NCBI GenBank assembly: GCA_900314755.1
Contig: OMWH01000031.1
Location: 1 to 42,734 of the forward strand
Source of the DNA: an uncultured Prevotellaceae bacterium
GTDB taxonomy: Bacteria; Bacteroidota; Bacteroidia; Bacteroidales; Bacteroidaceae
Reading direction: 5' to 3'
Length of the DNA stretch: 42,734 bases
In this document: piece after piece, positions 22,638 to 30,969 of the stretch
Layout: the number at the start of each line of letters is the position of its first letter
Numbering within the stretch: the first letter of the stretch is position 1
Program-made: the position numbers and the translations under genes
The notes under the pieces: model-generated
The model's input: the letters and a program-made list of their open reading frames with translations, nothing else
Databases searched by the model: none
Told to the model about the DNA's origin: nothing

Positions 22638-25529
22638 ATGACTGACGTCGTATTATCTAGTTTTATCAGTCTTTTTGCTCTATTCGGAAAGGAAGAGCAA
22701 GTGGATGAGGCATGGGCGAAGGACATGCTTATTAGTTATTTGCGGCATCATTTCGGCATCAGGAACATAGACCTATATCTCGATTTATACACTGACATGA
22801 GAGGGGCTTATGAGATGACTGACAACCTGAATACTCAGGAAACAGTGGCAGCCATCTGCTCCAGTCTGCATGGAAAGATCCGTCCTGAAGAGGAGTCGTT
22901 ACTGTTGCTGCGTCTCATGGAGTTCTGCAGCGACGACGGACTGAAATCAGACAGCATGTTCACTACTATGGCGGAGAAGTTCAACATCCCCCAGGCACAG
23001 TATGACGATTTCTATGCTTATGTCACCAATCAGCCTACTGCTCATGTAATGATTCATCATCCAGAAGGATTCGACGGAGAACTGAAGACCCTCATGGACA
23101 ACATTACAGGACTTCTGATCTTCACATATATGGGAGATGATACGGTCCTGCTGAATGATGTTCCTGTTCTCTCCGGAGCCTATCAGGTATGGCTGCAGAG
23201 CAGTGTCCTGAAGAGCAGTAACGGAAAACCCTTATATTATTCCACAATAGCAAGTGCCTATAGCAACGAGGGCGAGAAGACGGAAGAAGTAGCATTCTGC
23301 GGACGTAACATCAATTTCCGTTTTCCCAACAGCGATAATGGCATGCATGACCTAAGTTTCAACCTTCATAACGGTGAGCTTCTTGCCATTATGGGAGGTT
23401 CCGGCACAGGTAAGACGACACTGCTGTCACTATTGAACGGCAGCATAAAGCCACAAGGGGGAAGCATCACCATTAACGGACACGACATTTCAGAGCCTGC
23501 TGCCAAAGACCTGATAGGTTTCGTACCTCAGGACGACTTGCTCATCGAGGAGCTCACAGTCTACCAAAACTTGTGGTATACGGCAAAACTCTGTTTTGAG
23601 GGTATGTCCGCAGAAGACATCGACAAACGTGTCATGAAGACCCTCAAAGACCTGGGACTGGATGCAGCGAAAGACCTGAAGGCAGGGTCTGCCATCAACA
23701 AATACATTTCCGGAGGACAACGCAAGCGACTGAATATTGCCCTGGAGTTAATTCGCGAGCCTGCCGTTCTGTTCTTGGATGAACCGACATCCGGACTGTC
23801 GTCGGCAGATACAGAAAAGGTCATCAACCTATTAAAGGAACTGACCTTCAAAGGAAAACTTATCATCGTCAACATCCACCAGCCATCAAGTGATGTCTAT
23901 AAACTTTTCGACCGCCTGTGGCTGCTTGACAAAGGAGGTTATCCTGTCTTTGACGGTAACCCCATTGATGCTATCACCTATTTTAAGAAGGCTGCGAACT
24001 ATGCCGATGCGGAGACAAGCGCCTGTCCGACATGTGGTAATGTCAATCCTGAGATTGTGCTCAATATCATCGATGAAAAAGCACTCAGCAATACTGGCGA
24101 GCCCTCTGACGAGCGAAAAACCACACCGCAGGAGTGGCATGAGATTTATCTGGAGAACAGGGGAAAAATGGAAGCACCAGCAGTCTCTGACGTTCCGCCA
24201 TCGGATCAAAGGAAGCCAGGGAAACTGAAGCAATTTGCTATTTTCCTTCGCCGTAACATCAAGACGAAGATTACAAATATCCAGTATCTGTGTATCACAT
24301 TATTGGTAGCCCCAGTTCTGGCAGTTATCTGCGCCTTTCTTACACGCTATGCGCCACCCGAGGGTTATACCGTCATGAGCAACAAGAACCTGGTAAGCTA
24401 TTTCTTCATGGCTGTCATCGTCGCCACCTTTATAGGCATGAGCGGCAGTGCGGAGGAAATCATCAAGGACCGTGCCCTCTTGAAACGTGAGAGATTCCTC
24501 AACCTTTCGTACGGCAGTTATATCTGGTCAAAGATTGTCTACATGGCAGGTGTCTCACTGATACAAACCTTCCTGTTTATTATAATCGGAAATGCCATCA
24601 TGGGGCTACATGGGCTATTCTGGACCTGGTGGCTCATCCTGTTTATCACTGCGTTCCTCGCTAGTCTGACAGGTCTGCTGCTCTCCCAGTGCCTTAACTC
24701 CGTAGTAGCTATCTATATCAGTATTCCTCTCCTGCTCATTCCACAAATCCTACTCTGTGGCCTTGTGGTCAGTTTCTCCGATCTGACACCTAAGAGCAAG
24801 ACAGGTAATGTACCTATTATCGGTGACCTTATCCCCTCACGCTGGTCGTTTGAGGCTCTTGCTGTCACATCATTTACAGATAACAAATACGAAAGGCTGT
24901 TTTTCAATTTAGACAAGGAGAAATACGAGACACAATTCTATAATATCGGTTATCTCTATGAGATACAGTCACAGCTGGAAACGCTCAAAGACGAACAGAC
25001 TCATGGTAAGGACGTAAAACCGGAACACATGGAGGTGATACGCACCAACCTGCCCATTGTGACAGAATACTGCGGAATGAAAGCCTATCAGGGAGATGAG
25101 TCTTACACCTCACTCTATAATTACATGAAAGAGGCAGAGAAGATTCTCTCCAAGCGCAGCAATCAGGCGACCCTCAAGGTGGATGCACTGACAGCAGACT
25201 TTATCCGAAACTATGGTAAGGATGCCTTGCTCGACTTAAAACGCAATAACTTTAACCTCAAGTTAGAGGACTTTGTCATTAGCGCAGGGAATCATAAATT
25301 GCTTGACGTGATTGACAACACGATTGTGCCACGCACAGGTCCTATTTTCCTCACACCACGCAATAAGACTGGACGTGCACCTTTCTATAGCAGTGTGAAG
25401 ATACTGGGTGACACTCCCGTCAAAACCCTGTGGTTCAATATGGCAGTACTTCTCTTGATGAGCGTTATCGTCACCATTCTCCTGTTGACAGACCGTCCAG
25501 GACGATATATCAGGAAAGACCAACAATGA
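22638..25529 (+). CDS. ABCG-type ABC transporter with N-terminal TerB-like domain
   Basis: 963 residues. Residues about 1-110 resemble a TerB/DjlA-type helical domain (KDMLISYLRHHFG, EEESLLLLRLMEFC), and a poorly recognised segment runs to about 205. The ATPase (about 210-450) has GGSGTGKTT, Q-loop FVPQDDL, signature SGGQRKR, and Walker B AVLFLDEPTSGLS, with the ABCG-type HQPSSDVYKLFD. A CPTCGN motif follows. Membrane helices lie at about 545-780 (ABC2 type), then a large extracytoplasmic region (about 790-925) and a last helix near the C-terminus. ATPase and membrane parts on one chain are as in ABCG half-transporters; substrate unknown. First of a close-packed gene run (gaps 44, 16, 3 and 15 nt to the LuxR gene), suggesting an operon with the signalling genes. 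Confidence 0.87.
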   Translation: MTDVVLSSFISLFALFGKEEQVDEAWAKDMLISYLRHHFGIRNIDLYLDLYTDMRGAYEMTDNLNTQETVAAICSSLHGKIRPEEESLLLLRLMEFCSDDGLKSDSMFTTMAEKFNIPQAQYDDFYAYVTNQPTAHVMIHHPEGFDGELKTLMDNITGLLIFTYMGDDTVLLNDVPVLSGAYQVWLQSSVLKSSNGKPLYYSTIASAYSNEGEKTEEVAFCGRNINFRFPNSDNGMHDLSFNLHNGELLAIMGGSGTGKTTLLSLLNGSIKPQGGSITINGHDISEPAAKDLIGFVPQDDLLIEELTVYQNLWYTAKLCFEGMSAEDIDKRVMKTLKDLGLDAAKDLKAGSAINKYISGGQRKRLNIALELIREPAVLFLDEPTSGLSSADTEKVINLLKELTFKGKLIIVNIHQPSSDVYKLFDRLWLLDKGGYPVFDGNPIDAITYFKKAANYADAETSACPTCGNVNPEIVLNIIDEKALSNTGEPSDERKTTPQEWHEIYLENRGKMEAPAVSDVPPSDQRKPGKLKQFAIFLRRNIKTKITNIQYLCITLLVAPVLAVICAFLTRYAPPEGYTVMSNKNLVSYFFMAVIVATFIGMSGSAEEIIKDRALLKRERFLNLSYGSYIWSKIVYMAGVSLIQTFLFIIIGNAIMGLHGLFWTWWLILFITAFLASLTGLLLSQCLNSVVAIYISIPLLLIPQILLCGLVVSFSDLTPKSKTGNVPIIGDLIPSRWSFEALAVTSFTDNKYERLFFNLDKEKYETQFYNIGYLYEIQSQLETLKDEQTHGKDVKPEHMEVIRTNLPIVTEYCGMKAYQGDESYTSLYNYMKEAEKILSKRSNQATLKVDALTADFIRNYGKDALLDLKRNNFNLKLEDFVISAGNHKLLDVIDNTIVPRTGPIFLTPRNKTGRAPFYSSVKILGDTPVKTLWFNMAVLLLMSVIVTILLLTDRPGRYIRKDQQ

Positions 25530-25573
25530 ATAAACAAACATAAAACATTTAATAACTTAATTCTTAAACAAAA

Positions 25574-26377
25574 ATGAAGAAATTAACAGTATTAGCAATC
25601 GCATTCGCTGCTATCGTTTTCGCAGCATGTGGAGGACAGAAAAATGCCAAGAACACAGAGGACGCTGATTCTCTGAAGAGTTTCGAACAGCAACAGATTG
25701 AGGCAAGCATTAAGATGCATATTGACAGCATCGCCGCAGACCTTGGGAAACTCAAGCAGCTTCCTTTCGTTCAGGAGGGTAACGGTGGCTTCACACTGAC
25801 CAAAGAAGAGAAACAAGTTAAGCCCGACTACCTGCTGAATGCCAATGTTGCCGAAGAGGCTGCCACCTTGGCTGAGAAATACCGCATCCTAAGCGCCCTT
25901 AACGTAGACAGAAAGATTGCTTCTCTCTATGAGATGCCGACAGAGGATTATGACAAAGCTATCACCAAGCTTGTAGCAGACATCAACGATCCTTCCTTCA
26001 AGGTCATTGACAATGCCAACAACCTTTTTGAGACATCCAGCACATTGTACGACGCTATGGATGAGAACGGACGCATCAACTTCTTCTGGCAGCTGGCATC
26101 AGCAGCTCTGGTTGAGGAGCTCTATGTCATGAACCAGAACACCGACAAGTTCCTCAGCACTTTCACTGATGAGGCTGTCTCAGATGTTACTTTCCGTATC
26201 ATTGTCATCCTCGATGCCATCAACCGTCTCACAGACTATGACGCAGACATCAAGCCCGTTGCTGAGGCTGTCGCTCCATTAGAGGTACTCAACGCTACCA
26301 CTGTTGATGAGATGAAGAAGCAGCTCGCTGAAGCAAAGGATAAAATCAACGCAGCCCGCAAGGCTATCATAAAATAA
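25574..26377 (+). CDS. Lipoprotein of unknown function
   Basis: 267 residues with a lipobox (FAAC, Cys19) followed by GGQKNAKN, so a lipoprotein. The mature part is helical and acidic with repeated Ala/Glu/Lys-rich stretches (VAEEAATLAEKYRIL; MKKQLAEAKDKINAARKAI) and no cysteine. It lies between the ABCG transporter and the STAS gene in the presumed operon. It may be a periplasmic partner or sensor, but no family is recognised. Confidence 0.8.
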   Translation: MKKLTVLAIAFAAIVFAACGGQKNAKNTEDADSLKSFEQQQIEASIKMHIDSIAADLGKLKQLPFVQEGNGGFTLTKEEKQVKPDYLLNANVAEEAATLAEKYRILSALNVDRKIASLYEMPTEDYDKAITKLVADINDPSFKVIDNANNLFETSSTLYDAMDENGRINFFWQLASAALVEELYVMNQNTDKFLSTFTDEAVSDVTFRIIVILDAINRLTDYDADIKPVAEAVAPLEVLNATTVDEMKKQLAEAKDKINAARKAIIK

Positions 26378-26393
26378 GAAATAAACAAATATT

Positions 26394-26696
26394 ATGACAA
26401 TCGACATCAAAGAACAAAACGGCGGATACACTGCAGAAATGGCTGGTCGTTTAGACACCCCTGCAGCAGTACAAGCAGCAAAAGACTTTCAACCCCTGAT
26501 GGACCATGCTGACAAAGAGATCACACTGGATTGTACCCAGTTGGATTATATCAGCAGTTCCGGATTGCGCCTTTTCCTCAGCCTTCGTAAAGAAACCGCT
26601 GCAAAAGGTGGTAAAGTCATTATTGTCAACATCAATGACGAGATTAAGAAAGTCTTTATGATGACTGGATTCTATAATCTCTTTGAGATTAAATAA
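26394..26696 (+). CDS. STAS-domain anti-sigma factor antagonist (SpoIIAA/RsbV-like)
   Basis: 100 residues, single STAS domain. The segment LDYISSSGLRLFLSL (about 50-64) holds the conserved Ser that the kinase phosphorylates (DxSSSGLR-like). It is the natural partner of the RsbW-like kinase at 22110. The start is 16 nt after the lipoprotein stop, and its stop is 3 nt before the (p)ppGpp synthetase start, so the pairing of anti-anti-sigma with alarmone synthesis is tight. Confidence 0.9.
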   Translation: MTIDIKEQNGGYTAEMAGRLDTPAAVQAAKDFQPLMDHADKEITLDCTQLDYISSSGLRLFLSLRKETAAKGGKVIIVNINDEIKKVFMMTGFYNLFEIK

Positions 26697-26699
26697 AAG

Positions 26700-27794
26700 A
26701 TGACAGAATACGGACTGGATATTCATTGCACCATGCTGTTAGAAGACTATCGGGAGCAACTCCCGAAATACCGTCTTCTACAGCAGGTGGTAATGGAGAA
26801 GCTCGGTGAGTTAGTCAAAAAATCTGGTATTGAACTGAATTCCATGGAGTCCCGCATAAAGACAGAAGCGTCATTGGCAGGCAAACTGGAGCGGAAAGGT
26901 CCTAAGTATGACTCTCTTACTGATATCACCGACATCTTCGGTGCCCGCATCATTACGTTTTACAACGAAGACGTGGACCGCATCGCATCGATGGCAGAAA
27001 TACTATTCGACATTGACTGGGCTAACTCCATCGATAAAAGAAAAATGCACCAATACGATAGCTTCGGGTATAACTCACTACATTATATCTGCAAGATACC
27101 TAAGCAACTATTCTATGATGAGAAGCATCCTGAACTGAATGAGATTCCATTCGAATTGCAGATGCGTACGGCACTACAGCACGTATGGTCAGCTATCCAG
27201 CATGACATCGGTTACAAAAACGACATCGAGATACCTGTGGAATACCACCGTAACCTCAGTCGCCTTGCCGGTATGTTAGAGCTGGCTGACAATGAGTTTA
27301 GCCGTATCCGTACAGACATCAGCGACTACCGTAGACGTATCGAGCATTTGATGAAGGATGGAAAGTTGGAGGAAATATCTCTCGATGGTGACAGTTTCCG
27401 CTCCTATATCGACATGCAGCCTTTCAACAAACTGAATAAGCAGATTGCAGCTATCACAAAGGCAGAGTTACTCCCGTCTTCTCCGATGAGCTATTTCCCT
27501 TTGCTTCGTGAGATGGGCATGAAAACGCTAGCCGATATTGAACAATTGATCAGTGATAATTTCGATGACGCCTACCAGTTGGCACTCTTCCAGTTAGGAA
27601 CTACCGACATTGATATTCTTTCCTCCAATATCGGAATACAGAATATCTGCATTGTACACATCCTGAAAAACGACGGGGGTAAGGCGGGAATCCGATGGAT
27701 GTTCGACATCATCAACGGTGTATCGGAGCATAACAGCGACATGGCACAGATAATCTTGGAGCAAGCATCCAAACTGTCTTTCATGAATAAGTAA
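26700..27794 (+). CDS. RelA/SpoT-domain (p)ppGpp synthetase, single-domain type
   Basis: 364 residues. Synthetase motifs are all present: SRIKTEASLAGKLERKG (RxK), DITDIFGARI (D..G.R), YDSFGYNSLHY and FELQMRTALQHVWSAIQHDIGYK (E.Q.RT..QH.W). No HD hydrolase domain lies upstream and no TGS/ACT domain follows; the C-terminal 130 residues are an unrecognised helical region. It should make (p)ppGpp from ATP and GDP/GTP, without obvious degradation activity. Start is 3 nt after the STAS stop; alternative starts are not supported. A separate full-length Rel is expected elsewhere. Confidence 0.9.
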   Translation: MTEYGLDIHCTMLLEDYREQLPKYRLLQQVVMEKLGELVKKSGIELNSMESRIKTEASLAGKLERKGPKYDSLTDITDIFGARIITFYNEDVDRIASMAEILFDIDWANSIDKRKMHQYDSFGYNSLHYICKIPKQLFYDEKHPELNEIPFELQMRTALQHVWSAIQHDIGYKNDIEIPVEYHRNLSRLAGMLELADNEFSRIRTDISDYRRRIEHLMKDGKLEEISLDGDSFRSYIDMQPFNKLNKQIAAITKAELLPSSPMSYFPLLREMGMKTLADIEQLISDNFDDAYQLALFQLGTTDIDILSSNIGIQNICIVHILKNDGGKAGIRWMFDIINGVSEHNSDMAQIILEQASKLSFMNK

Positions 27795-27809
27795 TAAGTC
27801 GTAGAAGAG

Positions 27810-28421
27810 ATGGAACACATTCATATGCCACAAGGAAGACCGTTAGTCGCCATTGTTGACAGCAACACACTGGCAACATTAGGTCTGAAACAGATTCTAC
27901 AGAATGTTATGCCTATCATGACAGTTGAGACGTTTGGCTCCTTTGCTGAGCTGGAAGCTAACCAACCAGATAAGTATGTTCATTATTTTGTGGCTATGGA
28001 CATTGTCTTACAGGAGAGACAATTCTTCCAAGAAAGACGGTGTAAGACAATAGTACTTACCTTACAACTGGAAGACACCGCACGACTGTCAGAGTTTCAC
28101 AGTCTCTGCATCAACCAACCAGAACCACAACTTATCCGTCAGCTACTGATGCTGGCACAGCATGCCCATGGCGGAGGAAAGAACCTGCCTCCCATGCCCC
28201 AGGTATTACAACAGAAGATCTTATCCGACCGTGAGATAGAGGTAATGTCACTTATCGTCCAGGGATATATCAACAAAGAGATTGCTGACAAGTTGAATAT
28301 CGGACTCGCCACGGTTATTACCCATCGCAAGAATATCATGGACAAACTGGGCATGAAAAGCGTATCCGCACTCACCATCTATGCAGTGATGCACGGATAC
28401 GTAGACATCAACAAGATATAG
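27810..28421 (+). CDS. LuxR-type regulator with degenerate receiver-like domain
   Basis: 203 residues. The N-terminal half (about 10-125) has the start of a receiver fold (LVAIVDSNTLATLGLKQIL). Only one of the two acidic-pocket residues is evident and the phospho-site region reads AMDIVLQ, so phosphorylation is doubtful. The C-terminal LuxR/GerE HTH is clear (LSDREIEVMSLIVQGYINKE, ATVITHRKNIMDKLG). The HTH is strongly similar to that of the convergent gene at 28425, whose stop codon is only 3 bp away. It starts 15 nt after the (p)ppGpp synthetase, ending the presumed operon. Confidence 0.85.
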   Translation: MEHIHMPQGRPLVAIVDSNTLATLGLKQILQNVMPIMTVETFGSFAELEANQPDKYVHYFVAMDIVLQERQFFQERRCKTIVLTLQLEDTARLSEFHSLCINQPEPQLIRQLLMLAQHAHGGGKNLPPMPQVLQQKILSDREIEVMSLIVQGYINKEIADKLNIGLATVITHRKNIMDKLGMKSVSALTIYAVMHGYVDINKI

Positions 28422-28424
28422 TTA

Positions 28425-29384
28425 TTACAGTTTTACGGAAGAGATGTCAACCAGCCCGTTGACAATCGCATAAATCGTCAGTCCCGCCGGGGAATGAATC
28501 TGCAGTTTACGGGCAATATTACGTCTATGTGTGATAACGGTATTGGTAGAGATACACAGATGGTCAGCAATCTCCTTGTTAGACATACCCTGTACCAAAG
28601 CTATAATCACATCCCTTTCACGGTCTGATAACGCCTCGCTGTTATCCTGTCCGCTCTTGAATACCATTGTAGAGATATTCCTCGTCACCGTATTCTGCTT
28701 CTGTTGTTGTTCCAGGCGACGGACAGCAGGCACGAATATATTGTCCTCCACCTCGGCATGTTGCATCAGCCACTCCTCATTATTATATATATCATAGAGG
28801 GTCGCCGTCAATTTATTATTGCTATGAGGGTCAGAAGGCAGATATTTGATGATCATCAGTTTCAACTCACGCAATGCCCTGTCTGTTGACTCATGGTGTT
28901 TGGAGAACGTCTCCACATTATAGTCATTCACCGTACGTCCCTCCAGTAATGCCGTCACATAGGGGAATAAGGTTTTCTCCTCATATTTCATGTGGCGTTG
29001 TATCTCACGGGCATAGCCGTCGTAGAACTTCAGGATAAGATGTCCCAAGGAATCATTCTCATCAAAGCTCTCCGCCAGCTGTCTCCTGATAGAGGGCAGT
29101 TGATAGTCGAGGAAATAGGCATGACTGGCATCCAGGTAATGCAGCAGGGTACGAACATCAATCTGATCATCATCCACATTATTCGTTGAGCCGTTCATGG
29201 TAAAGTTGACGACAGCAAGGAAGGTATAGGTATCCACATGGTTCATCTCACAAGTCTCCCATACGGTCTTGTCGCCAAAGCCGAGATTGATACCGAAACT
29301 ACCCAGAGCCTGCAGCAGGTTATAATTGTCTTTGATAAGAGTAATCATCTTATCTTCGGGCTCATACATCTTCAAATTCTTCAT
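28425..29384 (-). CDS. RIC/YtfE-like di-iron (hemerythrin) protein fused to a LuxR HTH
   Basis: 319 residues. Residues 6-62 resemble the ScdA/RIC N-terminal domain (LGSFGINLGFGDKTVWETC), with the usual CC replaced by NLGF. Residues 75-220 carry a hemerythrin-type site: H82 or H88, H131-x3-E135 (HMKYE), H163 or H164, and H209-x3-E213 (HAEVE), close to the spacing in E. coli YtfE. A LuxR HTH follows (252-315; LSDRERDVIIALVQGMSNKE, NTVITHRRN). So it may sense O2, NO or iron-centre damage and control transcription. Start at 29384 follows a -7 box by 36 nt; an upstream Met at 29447 lies before the promoter. Divergent from the porin/imelysin group and tail to tail with a LuxR regulator of similar HTH. 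Confidence 0.85.
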   Translation of the reverse strand: MKNLKMYEPEDKMITLIKDNYNLLQALGSFGINLGFGDKTVWETCEMNHVDTYTFLAVVNFTMNGSTNNVDDDQIDVRTLLHYLDASHAYFLDYQLPSIRRQLAESFDENDSLGHLILKFYDGYAREIQRHMKYEEKTLFPYVTALLEGRTVNDYNVETFSKHHESTDRALRELKLMIIKYLPSDPHSNNKLTATLYDIYNNEEWLMQHAEVEDNIFVPAVRRLEQQQKQNTVTRNISTMVFKSGQDNSEALSDRERDVIIALVQGMSNKEIADHLCISTNTVITHRRNIARKLQIHSPAGLTIYAIVNGLVDISSVKL

Positions 29385-29420
29385 ACCGCTATATACCTTA
29401 TTATAAATATATTGACGGTG

Positions 29421-29428
29421 CAAAAGTA
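29421..29428 (-). promoter_or_regulatory. -7 element of the RIC-LuxR gene
   Basis: TACTTTTG on the minus strand, 36 nt before the start codon; -33 element poor. Confidence 0.55.
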
Positions 29429-29481
29429 CTGAATTTACGGGACTCATGCAATAGTTATAAACAAATTCATCATTTTTAGGT

Positions 29482-29513
29482 ATTGTGGGAAAGTGTAAAA
29501 CAATCTACCTTTG
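29482..29513 (+). promoter_or_regulatory. Promoter of the porin/imelysin/DHOR operon
   Basis: ATTG (29482-29485), 20 nt, TACCTTTG (29506-29513); 33 nt before the porin start and divergent from the RIC-LuxR gene across a 162-bp intergenic region. Confidence 0.65.
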
Positions 29514-29546
29514 CAGCGGAAAAAGAAATTAAGGATACACTTAGAT

Positions 29547-30950
29547 ATGATGAAAAAAGTATTATTTACACTTGCATTTCTTGCCACCTGCTTTACAGCC
29601 AGTGCGCAAGAGAACAAAAATGACAGTCTACCACAACGCACATTCTGGGACCGCCTGAGCATCGGTGGTTATGGTGAGCTTGCCTTCTCCCGTAACTTCT
29701 ATAGTGATCACGTCAGCCGCTACAGTCAGCCAGAGGCACATAAGAACGACCCCAGCCATGGCCGTTTCGACATACCCCATTTCACCATCGCTTTAGGCTA
29801 TGACTTCGGTAAGGGATGGACATTAGGCACCGAGATTGAGTTCGAGCATGGTGGTAATGGCATCGCCTATGAGAAAGAGGACGAGGAAGGCGGAGAATGG
29901 GAACAGGAGACAGAGAAAGGCGGTGAGGTAGAGCTGGAGCAGTTCTGGATTCAGAAGTCTTTCGCCAAATGGGCAAACATCCGTGCAGGACACATCGTCG
30001 TACCTGTCGGTCTGAACAATGCCCATCACGAGCCTCTCAATTTCTTCACGGTCTACCGCCCGGAGGGTGAGAACACCATCCTCCCTTCCACCTGGCACCA
30101 GACAGGTATCTCTTTCTGGGGACGTTACAAAGACTTCCGTTATGAGGCACAGTTCCTTGCCGGTCTGAATGCCGACCACTTCACCAATACCGGTTGGATT
30201 CACAAAGGTCATAAGTCACCATTGGAGTTTGACATTGCCAACAAATACGGTATCGCCCTGCGCATGGACAACTACACCATCCCCGGTCTGCGTATCGGTC
30301 TGAGTGGCTACTATGGACACAGCATCGGCAACAGCTATCCCCGTAATGCCAATGGCGTGGATAACGAATACAAGGGAGTGGTAGCCATCGGTTCTATCGA
30401 CTTCACCTATAATGCCCACAACTGGATTGTCCGCGGACAGGCAGACTATGGTTATCTCGGTGACGCAGAGCAGTTGAAGTATGTCTATAACCGTCTGAAC
30501 TCCAAGTCACCATACAAGCACTCTGCTTTTGTCAGCAAGAATGCTTATGCCATCGGTATAGAGGCAGGTTACGACATCTTCTCACAGATTCACTATACCC
30601 GTAAGCACAACCAGAAGATGTATATTTTCGGACGTTATGAGCAATACAACCCTTATGCCAGCAAGACAAAGGACACAGAGTATGGTTATACGGAGGTGAA
30701 GCGTCTTGCCTTCGGTCTCAACTACCATCCACTCAAACAGGTAGTGGTGAAGGCTGAATACTCTCACCGTTTCCTCAAGAGTATCTATAATGACGAGCCA
30801 TCCCTTAATCTGGGTGTCGCTTATGAGGGATTCTTTGACCTTGGACACAAGAAACTTGCCCAGCAGGAGCAGTATGACGTACAGAAGCTCAATGAGCGCA
30901 TCAACCAACTGCAACAGCAATTGGATGAACTGAAACAAAAAACAATGTAA
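29547..30950 (+). CDS. Outer membrane porin, OprO/OprP-like
   Basis: About 467 residues. The signal peptide (KKVLFTLAFLATCFTASAQ) is followed by a beta-barrel with alternating aromatic strands (LSIGGYGELAFSRNFY, HFTIALGYDFGKGWTLGTEIE, FWIQKSFAKWANIRAGHIVVP, YRFGRYEQYNPYASK-type). The C-terminal segment is a coiled coil (QKLNERINQLQQQLDEL). A Glu-rich loop (KEDEEGGEWEQETEKGG) may bind cations. Start 29547 or 29550 (MM). Followed after 19 nt by the imelysin gene, so a link to iron uptake is likely. Family assignment beyond OprO/OprP-like is uncertain. Confidence 0.78.
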   Translation: MMKKVLFTLAFLATCFTASAQENKNDSLPQRTFWDRLSIGGYGELAFSRNFYSDHVSRYSQPEAHKNDPSHGRFDIPHFTIALGYDFGKGWTLGTEIEFEHGGNGIAYEKEDEEGGEWEQETEKGGEVELEQFWIQKSFAKWANIRAGHIVVPVGLNNAHHEPLNFFTVYRPEGENTILPSTWHQTGISFWGRYKDFRYEAQFLAGLNADHFTNTGWIHKGHKSPLEFDIANKYGIALRMDNYTIPGLRIGLSGYYGHSIGNSYPRNANGVDNEYKGVVAIGSIDFTYNAHNWIVRGQADYGYLGDAEQLKYVYNRLNSKSPYKHSAFVSKNAYAIGIEAGYDIFSQIHYTRKHNQKMYIFGRYEQYNPYASKTKDTEYGYTEVKRLAFGLNYHPLKQVVVKAEYSHRFLKSIYNDEPSLNLGVAYEGFFDLGHKKLAQQEQYDVQKLNERINQLQQQLDELKQKTM

Positions 30951-30969
30951 ACATAAATCACAAACAAAA

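Noticed and set aside
22638-25529. A tellurite-resistance role for the ABC protein based on its TerB-like domain
   Set aside because: TerB-like domains are found in many contexts and no other ter gene is present.
29385-29447. A 21-residue N-terminal extension of the RIC-LuxR protein
   Set aside because: The Met at 29447 lies upstream of the -7 box, and the extra residues match no part of the family.
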